This document shows positions 26,440-33,346 of a stretch of 35,907 nt of DNA, piece by piece (position 1 is the stretch's first letter; every line of letters starts with the position of its first letter). The position numbers and the translations under genes are program-made. Origin of the DNA: an uncultured Hyphomicrobiales bacterium (GTDB taxonomy: Bacteria; Pseudomonadota; Alphaproteobacteria; Rhizobiales; Beijerinckiaceae); NCBI GenBank assembly GCA_903889985.1, contig CAISZN010000275.1:1-35907 (forward strand). The letters run 5' to 3'. Below the pieces are notes generated by a model, which was not told the DNA's origin, searched no databases, and saw nothing but the letters and a program-made list of their open reading frames with translations.

Positions 26440-27126
26440 TCAGCGCTTTGGCGACGGATTGTCGCGACTGAGCAAGGCGTCGATCGTCTGGGAGCTGGCA
26501 GGCGCCGGGGTCGCAGGCTGGACCTGCGTGCGCTGGCCGGGCCGCACCGGAGGCGGCGGGGGCGAGACCTTGTCCGTATCGCCCTCGGGAGGCGGCTCAT
26601 CACCAGCCCCGGCCGGCTTCTTTTTGAGGATCTTCGACAGGCTCTGATCCAGATTTTCTGGCAACATGGCCTGAAGGGAGGTGCCTGTCGCCTCAAGCCA
26701 GGTGCGCGTCTTCGAGTTCTGAACCCAGGCCGGATAGGACTTTTCCGGCACCAGCCAGGCGAAGAACACAAAGGCAATGGCGCACAGGAGATAGCCACGC
26801 CCGGCACCAAACAGGAACCCAAGAGACCGGTCGAGCGCTCCGATCTTCGAGTCCAGGATCATGTCCGAGACCTTGACCGTGATGATCGACACCACGACGA
26901 GGGTCACGAAGAAAACCGCTCCGGCAGCGGCTGCGAGCGCCAGCTGGTCCTTTGCAATATAGGGCTTCACATAGGGCAGCAGAATGGGGTGGAAGACATA
27001 GGCCGCCGCAGCTGCCGCCGCCCATGAGGCAATCGCCAGAACTTCCCTGGTAAAGCCCCGCAACATGGCCAGGAGCGCAGACAGGAAGACTACGGCAATG
27101 ACGCCGAGATCAAGATAGGATGGCAT
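26440..27126 (-). CDS. cvpA: CvpA-family inner-membrane protein
   Basis: A 228-residue protein starting MPSYLDLGVIAVVFLSALL, with four hydrophobic segments in the first 160 residues and the CvpA signature LRGFTREVLAIASWAAA. A Pro-rich, charged tail of about 60 residues (with PPPPPVRPGQ) follows and has no recognised domain. CvpA was named for colicin V production; work in enterobacteria links it to envelope stress tolerance, but its molecular function is unresolved. An upstream in-frame start at 27165 would add 13 basic residues; I prefer 27126 because the conserved hydrophobic start follows it. It precedes purF by 125 bases. Confidence 0.88.
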   Translation of the reverse strand: MPSYLDLGVIAVVFLSALLAMLRGFTREVLAIASWAAAAAAAYVFHPILLPYVKPYIAKDQLALAAAAGAVFFVTLVVVSIITVKVSDMILDSKIGALDRSLGFLFGAGRGYLLCAIAFVFFAWLVPEKSYPAWVQNSKTRTWLEATGTSLQAMLPENLDQSLSKILKKKPAGAGDEPPPEGDTDKVSPPPPPVRPGQRTQVQPATPAPASSQTIDALLSRDNPSPKR

Positions 27127-27384
27127 ATGATACAGGCCTCGGGCACGGGGTCGCTTCACCGCCAAACGTTAACTGCCGTGCCGCGCGGTTATACAAAAGG
27201 CGAGACCGCACGTCACCCTCCTGCATGGCGAAATCCATGTTCGGATGGGGAAAATGGAAATATCTTCCCGTCGGGCCTGTGTAAGGGTTTGGATCGGATG
27301 GGCAACGGTCCCATTCCACCGCTAAACTTGCATCCGCGGCCAAACAGTGTAAAAGCCGCCTCCTCAGCTCCGGCCGGGGGCTAA

Positions 27385-27431
27385 ACGGAAGGGTGGCTTT
27401 GCCACTAGGACCTGTCGGTCCGTCTTCCCGT
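27385..27431 (+). promoter_or_regulatory. Three-way-junction RNA leader upstream of rpsF
   Basis: The outer helix pairs ACGGAAG (27385-27391) with CTTCC-CGT (27424-27431), leaving one bulged C. Inside are two perfect hairpins: GTGGC/GCCAC (27393-27397 with 27401-27405) and GGACC/GGTCC (27408-27412 with 27417-27421). A helix with a bulged CCG-type segment before rpsF recalls the known S6:S18 autoregulatory leader, but the match is suggestive only. Confidence 0.4.
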
Positions 27432-27455
27432 GTCTCCGCCTTCGCAGTGACATCC

Positions 27456-27497
27456 GTCGGGCCTTTCCGGGGCTCGGAGGGCTCCGCGCCGGGCGAC
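27456..27497 (+). promoter_or_regulatory. Second stem-loop in the rpsF leader
   Basis: GTCG (27456-27459) can pair with CGAC (27494-27497), enclosing a hairpin in which 27471-27478 pairs with 27483-27490 (one mismatch) around a 4-base loop. It ends four bases before the purine-rich Shine-Dalgarno stretch AGAGAAAGG, so it could control ribosome access. Confidence 0.35.
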
Positions 27498-27516
27498 ACT
27501 AGAGAAAGGCAGATCC

Positions 27517-27945
27517 ATGGCTCTCTATGAGCATGTCTATCTTGCTCGTCAGGACGTCACGGCCCAGCAGGTCGAGGCGCTTACCGAGCAGTTCAAGACC
27601 GTCATCGAACAGAATGGCGGCCAGATCACCAAGATCGAATACTGGGGCGTGAAGTCCCTCGCCTATCGGATCAACAAGAACCGCAAGGCGCATTTCTCGC
27701 TTCTCAACATCGACGCCCCCCCGGCAGCCCTTGCCGAGCTGGAGCGCCTCGAGGGCATCAACGAAGACATCCTTCGCCAGATGACCATCCGCGTCGACGC
27801 GCATGAGGAAGGCCCCTCGGCCATGATGCGCAAGCGCGACGAAGGTGACCGTGAAGATCGTGGCGATCGCGGCGACCGCCGTGGCCCGCGCCCGGACCGT
27901 CCGCGCCGTCGTGACGAGTCGTCCGTTGAAGGAGGAATTGCGTAA
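27517..27945 (+). CDS. rpsF: 30S ribosomal protein S6
   Basis: A 142-residue protein. The ferredoxin-like S6 fold is recognisable from [41 protein letters not shown] and the end of the core near residue 95. A basic/acidic tail of Arg, Asp and Gly ([18 protein letters not shown]) follows, as in other Hyphomicrobiales. S6 binds S18 on the 30S platform. AGAAAGG is the Shine-Dalgarno. Its TAA overlaps the rpsR ATG by one base, keeping S6 and S18 production coupled. Confidence 0.97.
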   Translation: MALYEHVYLARQDVTAQQVEALTEQFKTVIEQNGGQITKIEYWGVKSLAYRINKNRKAHFSLLNIDAPPAALAELERLEGINEDILRQMTIRVDAHEEGPSAMMRKRDEGDREDRGDRGDRRGPRPDRPRRRDESSVEGGIA

Positions 27946-28184
27946 TGTCGGCTGCTGCTGCTCGTCGTCCCTTCTTCCGCCGTCGCAAGACCTGCCCCTT
28001 CACGGGCCCGAATGCGCCGAAGATCGATTTCAAGGACGTTCGTCTCCTTTCGCGCTACATCTCCGAGCGCGGCAAGATCGTCCCTTCCCGCATCACTGCG
28101 GTCTCGGCCAAGAAGCAGCGTGAGCTCGCCCAAGCGATCAAGCGCGCCCGCTTCCTCGGCCTGCTGCCCTACGTCATCAAGTAA
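27945..28184 (+). CDS. rpsR: 30S ribosomal protein S18
   Basis: A 79-residue basic protein with the complete S18 core: [32 protein letters not shown] and [21 protein letters not shown]. It partners S6 on the small subunit. It starts inside the rpsF stop (TAATG). A 128-base spacer with several hairpins separates it from the membrane-protein gene that follows. Confidence 0.97.
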   Translation: MSAAAARRPFFRRRKTCPFTGPNAPKIDFKDVRLLSRYISERGKIVPSRITAVSAKKQRELAQAIKRARFLGLLPYVIK

Positions 28185-28249
28185 GGCACTCTGGAGGGCC
28201 TGAGGGCCCTTCCACCGTCGGCTGCTGGCGAAGAGCCGGTGGCTTGGTT

Positions 28250-28277
28250 GGGTGAGGCGGAATTGGCCGGCTCACCC
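28250..28277 (+). other. Hairpin in the rpsR-DUF2232 spacer
   Basis: GGGTGAG (28250-28256) and CTCACCC (28271-28277) form a perfect 7-bp stem with a 14-base loop that can add further GC/CC pairs. The spacer from 28185 also contains a GGA-GGGCC / GGCCCTTCC stem just after rpsR. These may tune the drop in expression between ribosomal proteins and the membrane protein. Confidence 0.35.
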
Positions 28278-28312
28278 TAACCGCTTCTCGCAGCGGGACA
28301 GCTCGGCGCATC

Positions 28313-29266
28313 ATGTTGTATCAGCTCGCCATCGCCCTCGGCTCCGGTCTCGCATCGGCCGTGCTTTTCCTGGTTCCCGCCAAGGGATCCATGGCGGCGC
28401 TATTCTTTGGCGTGCTCGCTCCCCTGCCCCTCATGATTGCTGCGCTTGGGTTCGGCCCCCGCTCTGCGGGACTGGCTGCCCTGACCGGCACTGTAACAAT
28501 CGCGGCCGTTCTTCACCCCTATCTCGCCGGCGCTTTCGCCTTCTCGGTTGTGGTCCCGGCCATTTTGTTGGGATGGCAGACCCTGCGCCGCAACACCCTC
28601 CATGGGCGATGGACCAGCCCCGCCGCCCTGCTCATCTGGATTGTCGTGCTCACCATTGCCATGGACTATGCAGGCATCGCGGTTATGGCCGTGCGCTATC
28701 AGAGTTTTGACGTCGCAGTGTCGGAATTTGCAGCCCGCCTGGCACCGATGGTCGCTGGCGTTCTTGGCTCGAGTGACACCTCAAGCGTCTCGCCGCTCGA
28801 GTTTGCGCGCGTCATGGTGCTGGCCATGGCGCCGATCGCGGCCGCTTGGGGCGTTGTCGCACTCACCCTCAATCTTTGGCTGGCAGCCAGGATCGCCCAG
28901 ATTTCGGGTCGCCTCACCCGTCCATGGCAGTCCCTGCCGGAGAACTTGAAACTACCGCGCGAGGCGCTCTTCTTCTTTATCGGCGCACTTGGCCTCACCC
29001 TTGGGCTGAGCGACTTCCCTCGCATTCTGGCGTCGACGATGGCCGCCGCACTCGGCATGGCATTCGCACTTTATGGGCTCGCCGTCGTGCATCGACGCAC
29101 CCGCAAGACAGGGGCCCGCGCCGGCCTGCTGGGTGCGCTCTATGTGGCGATCTTCGCCCTGTTTCCCTGGCCTTTGGTCGCTGTGGCGACGGCCGGGATT
29201 TTCGATGTTTTTCGGCCGCGGGCAGCGGTCGCAAATCCCACCTCCAAATCCACTGAAATCATCTAA
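28313..29266 (+). CDS. DUF2232 multi-pass membrane protein
   Basis: A 317-residue protein made almost wholly of hydrophobic segments (I count about eight), beginning MLYQLAIALGSGLASAVLFLVP. Position between rpsR and rplI, together with the hydrophobic pattern, matches the DUF2232/YybS-like protein usually found there in alphaproteobacteria. Its function is unknown; YybS-type proteins are loosely related to small-molecule transport components. No catalytic motif is visible. The Shine-Dalgarno is weak, consistent with low expression within a ribosomal operon. Confidence 0.85.
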   Translation: MLYQLAIALGSGLASAVLFLVPAKGSMAALFFGVLAPLPLMIAALGFGPRSAGLAALTGTVTIAAVLHPYLAGAFAFSVVVPAILLGWQTLRRNTLHGRWTSPAALLIWIVVLTIAMDYAGIAVMAVRYQSFDVAVSEFAARLAPMVAGVLGSSDTSSVSPLEFARVMVLAMAPIAAAWGVVALTLNLWLAARIAQISGRLTRPWQSLPENLKLPREALFFFIGALGLTLGLSDFPRILASTMAAALGMAFALYGLAVVHRRTRKTGARAGLLGALYVAIFALFPWPLVAVATAGIFDVFRPRAAVANPTSKSTEII

Positions 29267-29278
29267 AAGGAGTTACCT

Positions 29279-29836
29279 ATGCAAGTGATCCTGCTCGAAC
29301 GCGTCGCCAAGCTCGGCCAGATGGGCGAAGAAGTCCGCGTCAAGGACGGCTACGCCCGCAACTTCCTGCTGCCGCTTGGCAAGGCGCTGCGCGCCAGCGA
29401 TGCCAATCGCAAGCGCTTTGAATCGCAGCGCGCCCAGCTTGAGGCCCGCAACCTCGAACAGAAGAGCGAAGCCTCGAAGATCGCAGAGAAGATCGACGGC
29501 CAATCCTTCGTGATGATCCGTCAGGCTGGCGAGAGCGGCCAGCTCTACGGTTCGGTCTCCTCGCGCGATATCGCCGATGCGGTGACCGCAGGCGGCTTCA
29601 GCATCGCCCGCGGCCAGGTTGCCATCAAGGCGCCGATCAAGACCCTCGGCCTGCACGAAGTTCCGCTGCACCTGCATCCGGAAGTCGAGGCCAAGGTCTC
29701 GATCAACATCGCCCGTTCGCCGGAAGAAGCCGAGCGCCAGGCGAAGGGCGAGCAGGTTCTCGATCGTGAAGAAGTTTCGATGGACGATCTCGGCCTCGAA
29801 GTCGGTGCGGCCCTCGCCGAGGCTGGCGAGGACTAA
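29279..29836 (+). CDS. rplI: 50S ribosomal protein L9
   Basis: A 185-residue protein. The N-terminal domain with [30 protein letters not shown] is the L9 signature; a long connecting helix and the C-terminal RNA-binding domain (about 75-150) follow, with an acidic tail of 30-35 residues. L9 helps keep the reading frame by contacting neighbouring ribosomes. A textbook AAAGGAG Shine-Dalgarno is present, and the gene is followed by a strong terminator that closes the operon. Confidence 0.97.
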   Translation: MQVILLERVAKLGQMGEEVRVKDGYARNFLLPLGKALRASDANRKRFESQRAQLEARNLEQKSEASKIAEKIDGQSFVMIRQAGESGQLYGSVSSRDIADAVTAGGFSIARGQVAIKAPIKTLGLHEVPLHLHPEVEAKVSINIARSPEEAERQAKGEQVLDREEVSMDDLGLEVGAALAEAGED

Positions 29837-29857
29837 GCTTTACGTTTGTTTTGATTG

Positions 29858-29891
29858 GAGGGCGTGGCAACTCCGTTGCCACGCCCTCTTT
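29858..29891 (+). terminator. Strong intrinsic terminator of the rpsF-rplI operon
   Basis: A perfect 14-bp stem pairs 29858-29871 (GAGGGCGTGGCAAC) with 29875-29888 around the loop TCC, followed by TTTCGTTGTT. It begins 21 bases after the rplI stop. Confidence 0.88.
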
Positions 29892-29944
29892 CGTTGTTAA
29901 GATATTATAGCGTCCGGAATTCGGGCATTGGGGGAGGCTTAGTC

Positions 29945-30413
29945 ATGAAACGCGCAGGTTTGGCGTGTCGCCATCGCTCTCTGCCCGCTCGCATCGCTTG
30001 GGGCGAGTGCACAGGAAGCCCCGAAATATTCGCTCCAGTTCGACACTGTGCGAGGAGGTGGCCCGACAGCTCAGGGGCCAGCCTGTGTCCTGAACAGCCA
30101 GTTCAAACGCAAGGAAGCCTTTGTCTGGCGGGTGCGCATTACCGAGACAAAGACCGGCAAGGACGTCGATGAGAAGGCTCTCAAGAGCCTCCATATCGAA
30201 TTACCGGACGGCGAGAAGGTGCCGATGAGCTATCACGGCCATCCGCCGAAGGACTCCACCGACCACTTCTGGAGCGGAGGTTGGATTGTTCCGGAAAACC
30301 ATCCGACCGGCAGCTTCACCTACACGGTCGTTGCCACAGATGCGTCGGGCGCCGAGACCAAGGCCAAGCCCTTCAACGTCGCCAACTCCCAGCTGACCAT
30401 CGTGGGGAACTGA
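29945..30413 (+). CDS. Small secreted protein of unknown function, apparent frameshift in the signal peptide
   Basis: The ATG at 29945 has an ideal Shine-Dalgarno (GGGGGAGG, seven bases upstream) and reads MKRAG, but its frame soon loses protein-like character. The next frame carries WRVAIALCPLASLGASAQ, an obvious signal peptide with an ASA-Q cleavage site, and continues uninterrupted into a mature protein (APKYSLQFDTVRGGGP... to TIVGN) ending at 30413. That frame has no ATG, GTG or TTG before 30048, and a start there would remove the whole signal peptide. Dropping one T from GGTTTGG (29957-29963) would join both parts. I read this as a sequencing slip or a recent frameshift. The mature domain looks beta-rich. 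Its stop is four bases before the next secreted protein. Confidence 0.7.
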
Positions 30414-30417
30414 CCCG

Positions 30418-31896
30418 GTGACCCGCTCCGTGCTTGCAACGGCACTCGTCTCCATCGGGTTGCTCGTTGTGGGCGCCGTCGGGTCTTCTGCTTCCGCAAA
30501 GCTGGCGAAGGAGTTCGGGCCCAGCGTGAGCCTGGCCGAGCCCTCAGGGGGCTTTGTCGGCCAGATAGCGCTTGCGCCGGAACATGGAACTGCGGGCACT
30601 CCCGTCACCGTGAAGGGACGGAACTTTCCAAAGGATCGCGACTTCGACCTGGCCTGGCGCACCATGGACGGGCGATGGAACACCAATGACAAGGGGGAGT
30701 ATCACGGACGAAGCTATGCGCCCGTTGCCTATCGGATCGCCCGCGTTCATTCGGACGTCCAGGGCAATTTCGAAGCGCATTTCACAACGCCCGAAGACTT
30801 TGGTTTCCAGCACGACATCGTCGTTCAGGATGGCAACCGCCTGCTGACCCAGGCGGGCTTCGACATCGACATGACCATGGATGTGACCCCTGCCAGCGGC
30901 CCTGTCGGCACGCCCATTACGGTCGAGTTCAAGGGCATTGGCTGGCGTCAGCTCGAGAACAGCTGGGACCTCGTCTATGACAATGCCTTCACCGGCTGGG
31001 TTTCATCCGTCACAACTAACGGGACGGCGCGCTTTACCATTCCCGCGACCGGCCGACCGGGCGTGCACGTGCTCGAGGCGATCCACGGCGAGTTCACCTT
31101 CCCCTATCGCAACCCGCAGCAGAATCCGCGACCTGACCGTCCCCGCTTCGTGAAGCAGTTCACCATCACTCCGGGGGCTCCGGTGCTGCCTCCTGCGCCG
31201 GAAGCGCAATTGCAGACAGCCCCACGCGGCCTGCCACCTCAGGGCGATCTCAAGGCTGATCCGCCCTTTGCCCCCGTCGGCACGACCGTTGCCATCAAGG
31301 GCTCGGGCTTCAAGCCCGGCCAGACCTACAAGCTTGCCTTCGCCAGCATGACGGGAAACCGGGTCGGCGGCGTCGACATGTCTGAAGCCCTCAGCACGCT
31401 CACGGAGGCTGTGGCAGGTGCGGACGGCACTGCCACCTTCCGCATCAAGGCCCCGGACGATCTCGGCGGCCCTCATGGCCTCGTGGTGAAGGACGGCAAC
31501 AAGGCCAGCACGGGCGTCTTCAGCATCATCCCGAGCGCCCTTCCCCTGACCGCGTCGAAAGGTCCTGCTGGCGCGCCATTCAGCATCCACCTGAAAGGTG
31601 TTGGCTGGACCGAAACGGCAAACATCTACGCCATGGTCTATGACAACTTCTATTCGGGCTATGCCTGCGGCTTCAACAGCCAGGGAGATGTCGAGATCCA
31701 GATGTATGCGACCGGGGATCCCGGCTGGCATTTCATCGATCTCTATCCGGCCATCTACAAGGGCCAGGAGAGCCGCCCGAACAACTTCCGCATCCCTCAG
31801 CTGACCTACGAGGCTGATCACCCAGGCGAAGACCTTCCGCGATTCAGCTTTGCTTTCGAGATCGTGGAAGGTGATTTGCAGGGCGCAACGCGATAG
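30418..31896 (+). CDS. Secreted protein with duplicated Ig-like (TIG/IPT-like) A-B domain pairs
   Basis: A 492-residue exported protein, GTG start with GGGGAA upstream; the signal peptide ends near residue 27 (SSASA). Two beta-rich units occur twice. A-units (about 50-150 and 278-370) share GTxVxxKGxxF and then PxDxGxxHxxVxDGN. B-units (about 153-252 and 375-485) share GPxGxP...KGxGW...VYDNxFxG and GxPGxH. A Pro/Ala-rich linker (253-277) joins the halves. The pattern suggests tandem Ig-like domains, as in cell-surface binding proteins. I do not recognise the family, and no catalytic motif is visible. It is co-transcribed with the preceding small secreted protein. Confidence 0.85.
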   Translation: MTRSVLATALVSIGLLVVGAVGSSASAKLAKEFGPSVSLAEPSGGFVGQIALAPEHGTAGTPVTVKGRNFPKDRDFDLAWRTMDGRWNTNDKGEYHGRSYAPVAYRIARVHSDVQGNFEAHFTTPEDFGFQHDIVVQDGNRLLTQAGFDIDMTMDVTPASGPVGTPITVEFKGIGWRQLENSWDLVYDNAFTGWVSSVTTNGTARFTIPATGRPGVHVLEAIHGEFTFPYRNPQQNPRPDRPRFVKQFTITPGAPVLPPAPEAQLQTAPRGLPPQGDLKADPPFAPVGTTVAIKGSGFKPGQTYKLAFASMTGNRVGGVDMSEALSTLTEAVAGADGTATFRIKAPDDLGGPHGLVVKDGNKASTGVFSIIPSALPLTASKGPAGAPFSIHLKGVGWTETANIYAMVYDNFYSGYACGFNSQGDVEIQMYATGDPGWHFIDLYPAIYKGQESRPNNFRIPQLTYEADHPGEDLPRFSFAFEIVEGDLQGATR

Positions 31897-31900
31897 GGTG

Positions 31901-31921
31901 CCGGCGAATATTCAACGCCGG
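31901..31921 (+). other. Hairpin overlapping the SDR gene's Shine-Dalgarno
   Basis: CCGGCG and CGCCGG pair perfectly around a 9-base AT-rich loop. The last two bases of the stem are the first two of the GGAG that precedes the ATG at 31933, so folding could reduce translation of the SDR gene. It lies four bases after the upstream stop. Confidence 0.35.
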
Positions 31922-31932
31922 AGTACCATTCC

Positions 31933-32682
31933 ATGTCCCTGCCGCTCGAGAACCGCATCGCCCTCGTTACCGGGGCCTCGCGTGGCATTGGGCGCGCCGT
32001 CGCTCTCGAGCTCGCCCGGCGTGGTGCTCATGTCATAGCACTGGCAAGGACGCAGGGCGGGCTCGAGGAGCTTGATGATGAGATCCGGGCCGTGGGCGGC
32101 GAGGCGACGCTCGTGCCCTGCGACCTGAAGGATTTCGACGCGCTAGACCGTCTTGGCCTAGCGATCTATGAGCGCTGGAAGAAGCTCGACATTCTGGTGG
32201 GCAATGCAGGCGTGCTGGGTCCCGTCACGCCACTCGGTCATGTGGAGCCAAAGCAGTGGGACGATGTAATGGCCGTGAATGTCACAGCCAACTGGCGCCT
32301 GATCCGCTCGCTTGATCCACTGCTGCGGGCCTCCGATGCAGGGCGAGCTGTCTTCGTCACCTCAGGCGTCGGCAGCAGGGCCCAGATGACCGCCTATCTC
32401 GGCCCTTACTCGATCTCCAAGTCGGCGCTCGATTCGCTGGCGCGCATGTATGCGGCAGAGACTGCCAATACGACCAATGTCCGCGTGATGATTGCAAACC
32501 CCGGACCTCTTCGCACCAGGATGCGCGCCTCCCTGATGCCCGGCGAGGATCCGCAGACGCTGCGCACGCCAGAGGACTTTGCACCGCATGTTGTTGATCT
32601 TTGCTCGCCGACATCGACCGAAACGGGAAAGCTCTGGGATTTTGCGAGTGGTGCACTGAAGAGCTTCCGCAGCCCGGACTAG
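31933..32682 (+). CDS. SDR-family NAD(P)-dependent oxidoreductase
   Basis: A 249-residue classical short-chain dehydrogenase. The cofactor motif TGASRGIGRAVA (from residue 14), NAG, and the catalytic Ser and YxxxK (PYSISKSALDSLARMY) are all visible. The substrate cannot be inferred. Related SDRs often sit next to cvpA-purF in Hyphomicrobiales, whereas this copy lies about 5 kb away beyond the ribosomal operon. It follows the secreted-protein pair by 36 bases, so co-transcription is likely, though the hairpin at 31901-31921 may lower its translation. Confidence 0.93.
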   Translation: MSLPLENRIALVTGASRGIGRAVALELARRGAHVIALARTQGGLEELDDEIRAVGGEATLVPCDLKDFDALDRLGLAIYERWKKLDILVGNAGVLGPVTPLGHVEPKQWDDVMAVNVTANWRLIRSLDPLLRASDAGRAVFVTSGVGSRAQMTAYLGPYSISKSALDSLARMYAAETANTTNVRVMIANPGPLRTRMRASLMPGEDPQTLRTPEDFAPHVVDLCSPTSTETGKLWDFASGALKSFRSPD

Positions 32683-32715
32683 GATCTGCGCTCATTGCTG
32701 GTTTATTGAACCCCG

Positions 32716-33054
32716 TCAGATACGGATCATCATGCCATCCGATGGAAGATCAGTCCGGACTGCGTCGTCGGATGGCTTGCTTATGATCTGTCTCCAGTTG
32801 CACGCGAGCTCGCCAAAGGATTGGATGGACGCCACCAGACGACCAAGGTGCAAGCCTGCCATTGACAGGTCATAAATGAACAAAACGTTATTTGCGGGCG
32901 CATCCAGCGACAGTCGGCTACCGCCAGTCACGTGCCACTGGTCATTATAGATAAGAAGCAGCTCATAGAGTTTGCTTCGGTCTCCGTGTGGTGGCATCCC
33001 CACATTGCAGGACAGGAACAGCTTGCTATTGATTTCCTCAAAGTCCGCGATCAC
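32716..33054 (-). CDS. CesT-like (type III secretion) chaperone fragment, N-terminally short
   Basis: A 112-residue frame with GTG at 33054. The segment YELLLIYNDQWHVTGGSRLS, then NNVLFIYDLSMAGLHLGRL and SFGELACNWRQII, follows the C-terminal pattern of the CesT/Tir-chaperone family (LL..N....TGG..L.LD....V.L...L....L.....L..F...A..WR). Members are about 130-150 residues; the first helix and strand (about 35 residues) are missing. The same frame continues upstream for 13 more codons to a TGA at 33094-33096 without an accepted start codon. No secretion genes are nearby. It may be a relic or a short free-standing protein. The YbjN family is a structural look-alike and an alternative. Confidence 0.45.
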   Translation of the reverse strand: MIADFEEINSKLFLSCNVGMPPHGDRSKLYELLLIYNDQWHVTGGSRLSLDAPANNVLFIYDLSMAGLHLGRLVASIQSFGELACNWRQIISKPSDDAVRTDLPSDGMMIRI

Positions 33055-33227
33055 GAGCGTTTTCGGTTGATGGTGCTCTCTAACTTTGAAAGCTCAGGAT
33101 CCGTGATTGTCGCTGTGCACTTGGTCTCTTACTCGTTCAGATAGACCCGGATCCTGCCAAGATCAGAGCGCTTTATGCCCTCAAGGTCAATAAAAGTCAG
33201 AAACCCAACTTTCCAGCTGTAGCATCA
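33054..33227 (-). pseudogene. Possible gene remnant with an internal stop
   Basis: Reading the minus strand in one frame gives WKVGFLTFIDLEGIKRSDLG, then RIRVYLNE, a TAA stop at 33129-33131, then ETKCTATITDPELSKLES, closed by a TGA that overlaps the GTG of the CesT-like frame (GTGA). The residues look protein-like on both sides of the stop, and the GTGA overlap resembles operon spacing, so this may be a decayed upstream partner. I do not recognise the family. The case is weak. Confidence 0.25.
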
Positions 33228-33346
33228 GCCATTACAGCCGCGCCCTCCGCCTCATCGCCGGAATTGTGCCCCGATGAATCGCCAGATAGCAAGCATGCTC
33301 AAATTACAACGCGCACCCACGGGTCGCTGTGCCAAACGTGCTAGGT

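Larger units (their letters stand above)
27127..27516. promoter_or_regulatory. Divergent region of cvpA and the rpsF operon
   Basis: A 390-base gap with no convincing gene. It must hold the promoters for cvpA (minus) and for rpsF (plus). The rpsF-proximal 130 bases are strongly structured and are listed as two leader elements. The stretch 27127-27380 shows no clear palindrome or -35/-10 pair to my eye. Confidence 0.4.
32683..33346. other. Gene-poor patch with broken reading frames
   Basis: This 664-base stretch is less GC-rich than its surroundings and has no complete, convincing gene. On the minus strand it holds a CesT-like frame (32716-33054) and, just upstream of it in another frame, a protein-like stretch interrupted by a stop (33054-33227). 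I see no tRNA, transposase or terminal repeats. It may be the remains of acquired DNA. Confidence 0.5.

Noticed and set aside
27110-27499. Minus-strand open frame in the rpsF leader
   Set aside because: It would cover the rpsF leader and overlap the cvpA start, with Gly/Pro/Arg-rich low-information sequence and no recognised motif.
29855-30172. Full-length frame from the region around the ATG at 29945 as the true protein
   Set aside because: After the first few codons it loses hydrophobic and domain character, while the neighbouring frame carries the signal peptide and a long conserved-looking domain.
32683-33346. Integration site of a mobile element
   Set aside because: No tRNA, direct repeats, terminal inverted repeats or integrase remains are visible, so only gene decay is reported.
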